Origin: an uncultured Spirochaetales bacterium
GTDB lineage: Bacteria > Spirochaetota > Spirochaetia > DTKZ01
Length of the DNA stretch: 33,082 nucleotides
NCBI GenBank assembly: GCA_937991975.1
Contig: CALKLC010000008.1
Location: forward strand, 1-33,082
Direction of reading: 5' to 3'
Shown here: positions 25,211 through 33,082 of the stretch, piece after piece
Position numbering within the stretch: the stretch's first letter is position 1
How the letters are laid out: every line of letters starts with the position of its first letter
Position numbers and translations under genes: made by a program
Notes under the pieces: generated by a model
What the model was told of the DNA's origin: nothing
Seen by the model: only the letters and a program-made list of their open reading frames with translations
Database searches by the model: none

Positions 25211-26641
25211 ATGATTCAATGGACTGTTTCCAACCGGGTGGTAGAAACTCAGATAGAGAGATCCGGTGAGATAGGAACCCTGACCCGCTCTGTGCCCGAA
25301 GGGTTTTACAAAACGATCCTGGATTCCATCTCTGATGGGATCATCCTACTCGATCGGGATGGGTATGTGCTGGACATCAATGCTGCGGGAGCAACGATCC
25401 TGGGTATCGAGAGGGATAGGAGCCGGTTCCGACACGTGAGTGAATTGGTGGACTTCAGACCCGTAATCCTGGATGTTCTGGAATCAGAACAGGGTTACAT
25501 TGAGCGGGAGTTCATCCTCCATAGCCCATCCCGGGGAAGGCTCCACTTCATTAAATCGGCCATCGTAATCCGTAACGAGGAAGGGGAGATGATCGGAGTG
25601 ATCGATACCTTTCGGAAGGTGGATTCTGTCCATAATATGATCGCTCGTTTCACCGGCGCAAAGGCAAAGTTCAGTTTCAACGATATCATTGGAAAGGATC
25701 CTTTGTTCATAGAGGCCGTCCAGCTTTCCCGTCTGGCTGCGGGTAGCTCTGCCAATGTCCTTCTAGAAGGGGAAAGCGGAACAGGCAAGGAAATCTTTGC
25801 CCATGCGATTCATAAGGAAAGCAGCCGTGGTAACGGCCCTTTCATCATCGTGAATTGCGCCAGTCTTCCCCTATCCCTCATCGAAAGCGAGCTGTTTGGG
25901 TATGAATCGGGATCCTTTACCGGTGCCCGGAAAGAAGGGTTCGCGGGGAAGTTCGAACAGGCCAACGGCGGAACCCTGTTCCTGGACGAAATTGGGGAAA
26001 TGCCCCTCGATATGCAGGCAAAGCTCCTGCGGGTAATCCAGGACAAGACCTTTACCCGGATCGGCGGTTCTAAGGAAATTACCGTTGATCTTCGGATCAT
26101 AGCCGCTACCAACAAGAATCTTCAGGAGCAGGTATGGAAGGGAAGTTTTCGGGAAGATCTCTACTACCGGTTGAATGTTCTTCGGATCCATATCCCCAGT
26201 CTCAGGGAGCGACCGGCAGACATCCCTCTCTTGGTAAGGCATTTCCTCAGAAAGTACGCGTTACGGGATGGCAAGCCTATCCCCACAGTCGACCCCGAAG
26301 CTCTTCAGCTGCTTTCTTCCTATCCCTGGCCCGGGAATGTCCGGGAACTGGAAAATCTCGTGGAAAGGCTGATTGTTCTCAATCGTAAGCCACAGATAGG
26401 GGTGAAAGACCTCCAACCCTATCTTGGGGCTACCAGAGGAGGGGGACCGAACGGTTCCGCCGCAGCTATTGGTGTACCCATGAATGGGCTTCGAAGGTTG
26501 GATGTAATCGAGAAGGAAGAAATCCGAAAGGCTCTTTCGATCTGTAGCGGCAATGTTTCCCATGCTTCCAAGATGCTGGGGATCAGTCGAAACACCCTCT
26601 ATAGAAAGATGAAGCAGTACTCTCTTCCATTCAAAGATTGA
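25211..26641 (+). CDS. Sigma54-dependent transcriptional activator, PAS - AAA+ - Fis HTH (AcoR-like context)
   Basis: PAS-like N-terminus; Walker A GESGTGKE; SGSFTGA; FLDEIGEMP; C-terminal KALSICSGNVSHASKMLGISRNTLYRKMKQY. ATG 25211 preferred over ORF-track start 25037. Confidence 0.92.
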   Translation: MIQWTVSNRVVETQIERSGEIGTLTRSVPEGFYKTILDSISDGIILLDRDGYVLDINAAGATILGIERDRSRFRHVSELVDFRPVILDVLESEQGYIEREFILHSPSRGRLHFIKSAIVIRNEEGEMIGVIDTFRKVDSVHNMIARFTGAKAKFSFNDIIGKDPLFIEAVQLSRLAAGSSANVLLEGESGTGKEIFAHAIHKESSRGNGPFIIVNCASLPLSLIESELFGYESGSFTGARKEGFAGKFEQANGGTLFLDEIGEMPLDMQAKLLRVIQDKTFTRIGGSKEITVDLRIIAATNKNLQEQVWKGSFREDLYYRLNVLRIHIPSLRERPADIPLLVRHFLRKYALRDGKPIPTVDPEALQLLSSYPWPGNVRELENLVERLIVLNRKPQIGVKDLQPYLGATRGGGPNGSAAAIGVPMNGLRRLDVIEKEEIRKALSICSGNVSHASKMLGISRNTLYRKMKQYSLPFKD

Positions 26642-26718
26642 GATAGATATGTAGCTAACCGCGGCGATTTACTTGAAGGCGGTTACTCCACGAGGAAGGC
26701 GCGCTATGCCAGGATCGA

Positions 26719-26743
26719 GGGAAGCCCCCCTCAGGGGCTTCCC
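26719..26743. terminator. Strong hairpin between the convergent activator and TRAP-2 dctM
   Basis: GGGAAGCCCC (26719-26728) CCTCA GGGGCTTCCC (26734-26743); no clear T-tract on either side. Confidence 0.5.
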
Positions 26744-26777
26744 CGTTACCTGCCTTCCGACCCTATTGTATTTCCCC

Positions 26778-28076
26778 TCACTTGATGGGTGTGTACAGAC
26801 CTGCACCTACAGGTAGGTAGAGGGAGAGGGAAGGGATGAAGGTGATGAAGACAAGGGCTAAAATGGCGGCAATAACCATAGGAATTACGTATCTGACCAT
26901 CTGTGTATTGATGTCGCTTTGGATGAGGTTTGCCGTCACATAGAGGTTCACTGCCACAGGGGGGGTAATCTGCCCAATAGCGAGGGAAATAACAAAAACG
27001 ATCCCAAAGTAGAGGGGATCGATATGGAGGAGCTTCAAAGCGGGTAGGATGATCGGCATGAATACATAGGTGATGGATATGGCATCGAGGAACATACCTG
27101 CCACGATCATAACCGCGTTGGTGAGAAGCACGAACACGAGCGGATTGGAGGTAAGACTGGAAACGAGCTGCGCCGCCGCATCAATCACTCCTAAAGTGGC
27201 TGCCGCCCAGGAAAAGATCCCTGCCATCGAAACAACGAACATCACCACTGCTGAAGACATTACGGTATCTGAGAGGGCCTGGAACAGGACACTCCAGGTA
27301 ATCGTGCGGTACACGAGGGTTCCCACTAAGAGGGCGTAAAATACACCCATGATAGCTGCCTCGGTAGGTGTGGCTACACCTGCATAGATGGATCCCAGAA
27401 TGATCACAGGTGCTAAGAGGGCCCAGAAGGAATTGATGAAGGCTTTCAAAAGTTCTTTCGGGGTCCCCTTCTCTTCCGTACCCCGGAAGTTATGAGTGCG
27501 GGCTACCCAATAGGTGGCGATAATCAGAAAAATTCCTACGATAATCCCGGGGATTACCCCTCCGAGGAATAGGGCTCCCACAGAAACATCGGTGAGGTTC
27601 CCGTACACGATGAAGGCTATACTGGGAGGAATGATGATGGAAAGACCCGCGCCAGCCGCAATGGTGGAGGCGGCGAAGTACTTGTCGTACCCCTGTTTGA
27701 TCATCGGCGCGATGAACACCAGGCCCAGTGCGGCTGCGGTTGCAGGACCGGAACCAGATACGGCTCCCCAGAAAATACAGGTAATGACACCCGCAATGGC
27801 CAGCCCCCCCACATTCTTCCCTGTGAGCAGGATGATGAATCGGGAAATCCCATCCACGATCCTGGATTTCTCCATCAGGTTACCGGCCAGGATGAAAAAA
27901 GGAATAGCTACCAGGGGAAACTTGGCTATGTTTGCTTCAAAATTTCGGGAAATCATCGCCGTTCCCAAATCGAAGGATAGGATGGCCCCGATCCCAGCTA
28001 CCCCTAATGCGGTACCGATGGGGGTACCAAAGAGGATCAACAAGAGGAACAGTCCAAACACGATGATAGCAGCCAT
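26778..28076 (-). CDS. TRAP transporter large permease (DctM family)
   Basis: AIPFFILAGNLMEKSRIVDGISRFI, SGPATAAALGLVFIAPMIKQGYDKYFAASTIAAGAGLSIIIPPS. Confidence 0.95.
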   Translation of the reverse strand: MAAIIVFGLFLLLILFGTPIGTALGVAGIGAILSFDLGTAMISRNFEANIAKFPLVAIPFFILAGNLMEKSRIVDGISRFIILLTGKNVGGLAIAGVITCIFWGAVSGSGPATAAALGLVFIAPMIKQGYDKYFAASTIAAGAGLSIIIPPSIAFIVYGNLTDVSVGALFLGGVIPGIIVGIFLIIATYWVARTHNFRGTEEKGTPKELLKAFINSFWALLAPVIILGSIYAGVATPTEAAIMGVFYALLVGTLVYRTITWSVLFQALSDTVMSSAVVMFVVSMAGIFSWAAATLGVIDAAAQLVSSLTSNPLVFVLLTNAVMIVAGMFLDAISITYVFMPIILPALKLLHIDPLYFGIVFVISLAIGQITPPVAVNLYVTANLIQSDINTQMVRYVIPMVIAAILALVFITFIPSLSLYLPVGAGLYTPIK

Positions 28077-28079
28077 GGG

Positions 28080-28556
28080 TTATTCCTCCTTACTTTCGGT
28101 TTGTTTCAGCATCCTATAGGTGCTCTTGATAAGTTCCCGGATCACCACGAGGGAAAAAATCGGAGTACCCAGGCTATAGATCCAGGTAGGAATCCCCAGT
28201 GCTTCCGATGTGGTCTTATAGAAAGTGATGTTTTTGTAGATTTCCCTGAGGGAGTTAGTGATCAAAAAAATGAACAGCAAGGTCCCCAGTACTCCAGCCC
28301 CTATGATGGCAACCTTTTTCAAGGAAGGAGAAAACAGGTCGAACAGGTTCGTCATCTTCAAATTCGTCCCCTTCCGAAAGGCCATGGATATTCCCAGGAG
28401 GGTAATCCACACGAACATGTTCACAGTAATTTCTTCGGTAAACGCGATACTGTGTTTGAAAAAGTACCGGTTTATCACGTTAATGAAAGTGATGAGGGAC
28501 ATGATTCCCAGAAGAACGGCACCGATCAGTTCATCCAGGTGAAGGTTTTTCTTCAT
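28080..28556 (-). CDS. TRAP transporter small permease (DctQ family)
   Basis: 158 aa, 4 TM, FTEEITVNMFVWITLLGISMAFRKGTNLKM. Confidence 0.92.
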   Translation of the reverse strand: MKKNLHLDELIGAVLLGIMSLITFINVINRYFFKHSIAFTEEITVNMFVWITLLGISMAFRKGTNLKMTNLFDLFSPSLKKVAIIGAGVLGTLLFIFLITNSLREIYKNITFYKTTSEALGIPTWIYSLGTPIFSLVVIRELIKSTYRMLKQTESKEE

Positions 28557-28582
28557 CGGAAGGCTCCTTTACGAAAAGAAAA

Positions 28583-28604
28583 ACCGGCCGTAAAACCGGC
28601 CGGT
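28583..28604 (-). terminator. Terminator-like hairpin between TRAP-2 dctP and dctQ
   Basis: ACCGGCCG-TAAAAC-CGGCCGGT; on the minus strand followed by TTTTTCTTTTC. Confidence 0.75.
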
Positions 28605-28621
28605 CGAATAGTTAGGAACGA

Positions 28622-29695
28622 TTACTTCATGTCTGCCACAGCCAGATCGTACAGTTCCTTTCCGATCTGGGGAACCCATTTGTCATAGATCGGTTTGGTA
28701 GCATCTTTGAAGGCTTGCATCTGCGCTGGCGTGAGATCCGTTATGGTCATCCCCTTTTCTTTTGCAAGTTTGAAGGGTTCTGGAGGCAGTTCTTTTACGT
28801 TGAATTTGGTTTTAAGAAGATTGAGGGACTTTTCCCCATCCAGATACGCCCGAGCCAGGGCTTTCTGATACTCTGCTGCCTCTAAAGCGCTATCCTGGAT
28901 TGCCTTCTTGATATCCTGAGGGAACTTTTCCCAGAGCTTCATATTGAGGCCAAAGATCAAAGGATCCAGTACATAGTACCAGTTGGTCATGTACTTGTGG
29001 TACTCCCAGATCTTCACCACAGTGAGAACGGACTTGGGGTTCTCCTGACCATCCACTACCCCCTGCTGGAACGCGGTGACCGCATCTGCCCAGTTCATGT
29101 TCACAGGATCCGCTCCCAATTGTTTGAAGATATCGATGAAGAGGGGAGACCCAACAACCCGGATCTTGAGACCCGCCACATCCTGAGGAGTCTTTACTTC
29201 CCGCTTGCTGTTGGTAAGCTGCCGGAATCCGTTTTCTCCCCAGGCGAGGAACTTCACTCCGCCCTTCTCCAGATCTTCTATGATCTTCTTGCCAGCTTTC
29301 CCATTCTCGATTTTGTCCACGTTCTCGTAGGTCCCAAGGAAGAAAGGCAGGTTGAACAGGTTGAGGGATTTGATGACGGTAGATGCATTGATGGTGGATT
29401 CTACTACGAAGTCGATCGCTCCATCAGCTACAGCCTGGTACCAGTTTGTCTGCTTTCCAGCCAAGAGGGCAGAACCGAAGTAGGGTTTCACATTGATCTT
29501 GCCCTGGGTTTTCTCTTTGATGAGATCAGCCCACCGCTGGGCACCGATTCCCCAATCGAAAGCAGGTCCCACGTTGACTTGCATAGTGTACTCTGCTTTG
29601 GGTTTGAACTCTTCCTTCGCGCCACCGCTAAAGAGGGGAGCGGTAACCAGAAGGAGTGCCAGTAGAACCGTCGAGATTTTTACCATTTGTTTCAT
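28622..29695 (-). CDS. TRAP transporter substrate-binding protein (DctP family)
   Basis: MKQMVKISTVLLALLLVTAPLFSGGAKEEF signal; LKIRVVGSPLFIDIFKQLGADPVNMNWADAVTAFQQGVVDGQENP. Start corrected from ORF-track 29836 to ATG 29695 with AGGAGG RBS. Confidence 0.94.
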   Translation of the reverse strand: MKQMVKISTVLLALLLVTAPLFSGGAKEEFKPKAEYTMQVNVGPAFDWGIGAQRWADLIKEKTQGKINVKPYFGSALLAGKQTNWYQAVADGAIDFVVESTINASTVIKSLNLFNLPFFLGTYENVDKIENGKAGKKIIEDLEKGGVKFLAWGENGFRQLTNSKREVKTPQDVAGLKIRVVGSPLFIDIFKQLGADPVNMNWADAVTAFQQGVVDGQENPKSVLTVVKIWEYHKYMTNWYYVLDPLIFGLNMKLWEKFPQDIKKAIQDSALEAAEYQKALARAYLDGEKSLNLLKTKFNVKELPPEPFKLAKEKGMTITDLTPAQMQAFKDATKPIYDKWVPQIGKELYDLAVADMK

Positions 29696-29800
29696 TCCAT
29701 ATACCTCCTGAACCATAGTTTTAGCCTTCCCTTCTCTATCCGTCAAGGCAAGTATCAATGTAGGGAATGCTCGTACATTTAGAACAAGAACTGTGCCAAA

Positions 29801-29816
29801 TGCAAAGTATGTACCG
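29801..29816 (-). promoter_or_regulatory. Candidate sigma54 -24/-12 element upstream of TRAP-2
   Basis: Minus strand CGGTAC-ATACT-TTGCA, GG-N10-GC spacing exact; an adjacent alternative (29783-29798) reads TGGCAC-AGTTC-TTGTT. Confidence 0.4.
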
Positions 29817-29954
29817 CTATCTATTTTCATAGACACAAAATAGTGATAGGAAGGGTGACTCCCCCTCCTTTAGGGTGTTCGGTATTGAGACAGTTCTTCC
29901 ATAGGGTTGTGAAAAATTGGGGCACTTTCCGGGTTCATTTTATTCTTCTATTCC

Positions 29955-29983
29955 TTGCCCTCCAACGTTAGCTTCGGTATTAT
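29955..29983 (+). promoter_or_regulatory. Candidate sigma70-type promoter of lpd
   Basis: TTGCCC (29955-29960), 17 bp, TATTAT (29978-29983). Confidence 0.5.
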
Positions 29984-30024
29984 GGATAAAGATTCGGAAC
30001 AATCGAGGAACAGAGGGGGTATGT

Positions 30025-31425
30025 ATGCCGCAGTATCAGTATGATGTAGCCATTGTGGGAGCAGGGCCGGGAGGGTATGTGGCTGCTATTCGGGCCCGGC
30101 AGTTGGGGTTGACTACCGCTATTATAGAGATGGACAAGCCCGGCGGAGTGTGCCTGAACATCGGGTGTATCCCTTCAAAAGCATTGATCCACCAGGCCGA
30201 ATTGTATAGATCGATTTCATCCTTGCATGAATTGGGGATAAAAGTCGATTCCTCCAGTTTTTCCTACGAATTGGTATTCAAGAAATCGAGAGCCGCTGCC
30301 GAGCGACTCTCCAAAGGAGTCCAGTTCCTATTGAAAAAAAACGGTGTTGTGTATATTCCGGGGAAAGCTTCCTTTGAGGATCCGCACACCCTCCGCATAG
30401 AAGGGAAGGATGGGATGCAACAGGTTACTGCATCCCGTGTAATCATCGCTACGGGTTCAAGGCCGAAATCCATTCCCGGATTTGAAATCGATGAAGATCG
30501 TGTTCTATCATCCACAGGTGCGTTGATGTTACGGGAGTTACCTGAACGGCTTTTGATTCTGGGGGCAGGAGCAATCGGAGTAGAGTTTGCCTATGTGATG
30601 AATGCTTTTGGGGTTGAAGTAACGGTGGTGGAAATGCTACCCCAGATCCTTCCGTTGGAGGATTCAGAGGTTGTAACAGTGGTAGAGAAGGAGTTCGTCA
30701 AGCGGGGTGTAAAGTTCCATGTAGGCACCCGGGCTATGGGAATGGAGAAAGGGAACTCTTCGATTCAGGTTCGTCTCCAGAAAGGGAACGAATCTCCTTT
30801 TACGGTAGAAGCGGACAAAGTCCTCGTCGCAGTCGGCCGCGCACCGAATACAGAGGGGTTGGGGTTGGAAAAAATCGGAGTGGCCCTGGAAAAAGGGTTC
30901 ATCAAGGTAGGGGATTACTACGAGACTTCTGTACGTGGTGTATATGCGGTAGGAGATATAGTGCCTACACCTCTTCTTGCCCATGTTGCATCCAAAGAAG
31001 GGGAAATCGCAGTAGAGCACATCGCAGGCAAAAACCCTCCCCCCCGTATCCCCTTAGATGAAATTCCCCAGGCTGTGTACTGCGATCCCGAAGTGGCCAG
31101 TTTCGGTGTAACAGAAAACGAAGCGCAGAAGAGGGGGCTGAAGTACACGAAGGCGATCTTCCCCTATCGGGGGGTGGGTAAAGCAGTGGCAGTGGAAAAT
31201 GCCGAGGGGATGGTGAAACTTCTCTTCGATCCTTCTACGGGAGAGATCCTGGGCGCTCACATCGTGGGATTGCAGGCAACAGAGCTGATCCATGAGATTC
31301 TACTCGCAAAGAAGACGGAAGCGGGAACGGAAGACATAGCCGCCATGATCCATGCCCATCCCACCCTTTCTGAAGGGGTGATGGAAGCTGCCCGAGCAGC
31401 GGAAGGATGGGCGATCCATATCTAG
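30025..31425 (+). CDS. lpdA: Dihydrolipoyl dehydrogenase (E3)
   Basis: YDVAIVGAGPGGYVAAIRARQLG, redox-active GGVCLNIGCIPSKALI, LGAGAIGVEFAYVMNAFGVEVTVVE, VYAVGDIVPTPLLAHVASKEG, HAHPTLSE. Confidence 0.96.
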   Translation: MPQYQYDVAIVGAGPGGYVAAIRARQLGLTTAIIEMDKPGGVCLNIGCIPSKALIHQAELYRSISSLHELGIKVDSSSFSYELVFKKSRAAAERLSKGVQFLLKKNGVVYIPGKASFEDPHTLRIEGKDGMQQVTASRVIIATGSRPKSIPGFEIDEDRVLSSTGALMLRELPERLLILGAGAIGVEFAYVMNAFGVEVTVVEMLPQILPLEDSEVVTVVEKEFVKRGVKFHVGTRAMGMEKGNSSIQVRLQKGNESPFTVEADKVLVAVGRAPNTEGLGLEKIGVALEKGFIKVGDYYETSVRGVYAVGDIVPTPLLAHVASKEGEIAVEHIAGKNPPPRIPLDEIPQAVYCDPEVASFGVTENEAQKRGLKYTKAIFPYRGVGKAVAVENAEGMVKLLFDPSTGEILGAHIVGLQATELIHEILLAKKTEAGTEDIAAMIHAHPTLSEGVMEAARAAEGWAIHI

Positions 31426-31449
31426 ACGTATACTACCGATCTAGACCTA

Positions 31450-31476
31450 CCCTACCGCGACCTCTATCCGGTAGGG
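31450..31476. terminator. Possible terminator between lpd and the convergent Sir2 gene
   Basis: CCCTACCG (31450-31457) / CGGTAGGG (31469-31476); no T-tract. Confidence 0.3.
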
Positions 31477-31479
31477 GGG

Positions 31480-32235
31480 TCAAAAGCCCCTTTGCAACCT
31501 TTCCTCTATCAGAGAAAGAGCCTTCGAGGCAGGGAGGGGAAGGTACAGGTCCGTGAGGGAAAAGGTAAAAGCGGAAGGTTCGGGATTGATCTCGAGGATA
31601 AAGGCTCCGTTCTTCCTGGCAATGCGGGGTAAGTCTGCTGCGGGATACACTTCCCCTGTGGTACCAATCACGATGAGGCAATCGGTACGTTCCATCGCGT
31701 GGAAGGATGCGGAGAGAGCGTCAGGGGGAATCGGTTCTCCGAAGAACACGAAATCGGGCTTCAAAAGTCCATCACAGGAAGGGCAGCGTGGTGGCAAGGT
31801 CTCGAGGGATACGGAGGCAACCGAATAGACCTTATCGCATGCAAGGCATCGGAGACTTCGGGAGTTCCCATGGTACTCGATTACCTTTTGACTCCCTGCA
31901 CGGTGATGAAGGTTGTCGATGTTCTGGGTAATGAGGACCTTCAAATAACCCCTCTGTTCCCAGGCAGCTAGAATAGAATGGGCTTCGTTCGGTTGAGCTT
32001 GTCGAAATTTTTCGAAGAATACGTCCCGTATCACCCGCCAGCTTTCCCCTGGGTGGGAACGAAAGTAAGAGATTTCCAGTAGTTCGGGATTGTACTGGTT
32101 CCACACCCCTCCTTGCCCTCGGAAAGGGGGAATCCCGCTTTCCACCGAAATTCCTGCACCTGTAAAGGCAGTCAACCAATGAGAGTTCTGGATTTTCTTT
32201 GCGGCAAGTTCTAGGTCTTTTTCTAAGGATGGCAT
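31480..32235 (-). CDS. NAD-dependent protein deacylase, Sir2 family
   Basis: AFTGAGISVESGIPPFRGQGGVWN, ITQNIDNLHHRAGSQKVIEYHG, four-Cys Zn motif CLAC/CPSC, VIGTTGEVYPAADLP. Confidence 0.95.
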   Translation of the reverse strand: MPSLEKDLELAAKKIQNSHWLTAFTGAGISVESGIPPFRGQGGVWNQYNPELLEISYFRSHPGESWRVIRDVFFEKFRQAQPNEAHSILAAWEQRGYLKVLITQNIDNLHHRAGSQKVIEYHGNSRSLRCLACDKVYSVASVSLETLPPRCPSCDGLLKPDFVFFGEPIPPDALSASFHAMERTDCLIVIGTTGEVYPAADLPRIARKNGAFILEINPEPSAFTFSLTDLYLPLPASKALSLIEERLQRGF

Positions 32236-32276
32236 ACCGGACAGTCAGGGATTGCGTCTACTGTTTCAGATTACTA

Positions 32277-32714
32277 TTAGTTGGAAGCGTGTTTTCGGTC
32301 TAGAATTTTCTCCAGGGTATAGCTTGTCAGGATGTCCGAAACACCTTTAGAAACTTCTACCCATACTCCATGGATGAAGCAGGTATCCATCCTCGGACAT
32401 CCGGAATCCTTTTCTTTCTCTATTTCCGAGCAATTGGAGCAAGGGGTAAGTTTTACCCCTTCTCCTACTGCCAGAAAGATATCCTGGATGGTGATTTCAC
32501 GTGGATCTTTGGCAAGAACGAATCCACCCCCAGGTCCACGAACAGATCGGATGATTCCGGCCTTCTTGAGTCTGAAGAAAATTTGCTCGAGGAACTCTGG
32601 AGATATATCCTCTTCCTCTGCAATTTGTTTGATGGATACGGGCTTATCCGTTTGGGATCCCGCTAAATTGGCTACAGCCCGTAGCGCATACCGACCTTTT
32701 GTGGTTACCCTCAT
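32277..32714 (-). CDS. Rrf2 family transcriptional regulator
   Basis: MRVTTKGRYALRAVANLA, IKQIAEEEDISPEFLEQIFFRLKKAGIIRSVRGPGGGFVLAKDP; Cys cluster CSNCSEIEKEKDSGCPRMDTC. Confidence 0.94.
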   Translation of the reverse strand: MRVTTKGRYALRAVANLAGSQTDKPVSIKQIAEEEDISPEFLEQIFFRLKKAGIIRSVRGPGGGFVLAKDPREITIQDIFLAVGEGVKLTPCSNCSEIEKEKDSGCPRMDTCFIHGVWVEVSKGVSDILTSYTLEKILDRKHASN

Positions 32715-32770
32715 ATACTACCCTAATAGATTATTATATCACTCAACGAAAAAAAAGGAAAGCGATTTTA

Positions 32771-33082
32771 TCAAGAGTTCACCCGTTCCACGTACTCGTT
32801 CGTTTCCGTGTTGATCATGATCTTTTCGCCTTGTTTGATGAAGATCGGTACACGGACAGTGAGCCCTGTTTCCAGAACAACCGGCTTGGTTGCACCCGTT
32901 ACAGTATCCCCCTTCAATGCTTCATGAGCTTCTTTTACGGTGAGCACGATTTTATAGGGAATCTTAATGTCGATGGGATTCCCTTCCCAGAAAGTTACAT
33001 AGTAGCTATGCCCCTCCTGGAGGTAGTACTGTTTGTCTTCCAACCCCTGTTTGGGGACAGTGAACTGTTCGTAACTTTCATT
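32771..33082 (-). CDS. efp: Elongation factor P, 3' part (5' end beyond the window)
   Basis: QKQYYLQEGHSYYVTFWEGNPIDIKIPYKIVLTV-like central OB domain and C-terminal GLTVRVPIFIKQGEKIMINTETNEYVERVNS; frame is open to the window end. Confidence 0.88.
   Translation of the reverse strand, partial: NESYEQFTVPKQGLEDKQYYLQEGHSYYVTFWEGNPIDIKIPYKIVLTVKEAHEALKGDTVTGATKPVVLETGLTVRVPIFIKQGEKIMINTETNEYVERVNS

Noticed and set aside
31420-31446. Repeated ATCTAGAC and GTATACTACC after lpd, resembling the GTATAC sites
   Set aside because: Located downstream of lpd at a convergent junction without a nearby promoter; likely coincidental
1-33082. CRISPR arrays, tRNA/rRNA genes, transposases, toxin-antitoxin or phage-defence genes
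   Set aside because: None recognised; no regularly spaced repeats, no tRNA-like cloverleaf seen by eye, no recombinase or nuclease families among the ORFs

Overview
This 33 kb window looks like ordinary bacterial chromosome. I suspect a spirochaete from the GG(G)AKE motif after both TRAP substrate-binding-protein signal peptides, but that is inference. No rRNA, tRNA, CRISPR, IS element or prophage was recognised. Main blocks: (1) a GntR/FCD regulator and a tightly packed operon (1058-7902) of TRAP dctP-dctQ-dctM, two uroporphyrinogen-decarboxylase/MtaA-superfamily proteins, an SDR and a Gfo/Idh oxidoreductase, which looks like an uncharacterised uptake-and-catabolism system; (2) TetR, an SSS symporter with its small accessory protein, and a divergent NCS2 permease, with a perfect operator-like palindrome between them; (3) ferredoxin, ZIP transporter, histidine phosphatase, glucokinase, a small membrane protein and an Ldh2-family dehydrogenase; (4) lipoate ligase, PNPOx-like protein and PDH E1a-E1b-E2, converging on a second complete E1a-E1b-E2 operon of acetoin-dehydrogenase type, next to a sigma54 activator, a second TRAP operon and a single E3 (lpd); (5) Sir2, Rrf2 and the 3' part of efp. 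The best leads are the double UroD/MtaA-like TRAP cluster with tandem GTATAC operators 21 bp apart over its promoter, sigma54 -24/-12 elements in front of both the aco-like operon and TRAP-2, P//QM intergenic hairpins in both TRAP operons, a terminator-like hairpin inside the 3' end of lplA upstream of pdh, and an interleaved (pseudoknot-topology) inverted repeat pair at 7930-7975. Everything was read by eye; no searches or folding calculations were run.
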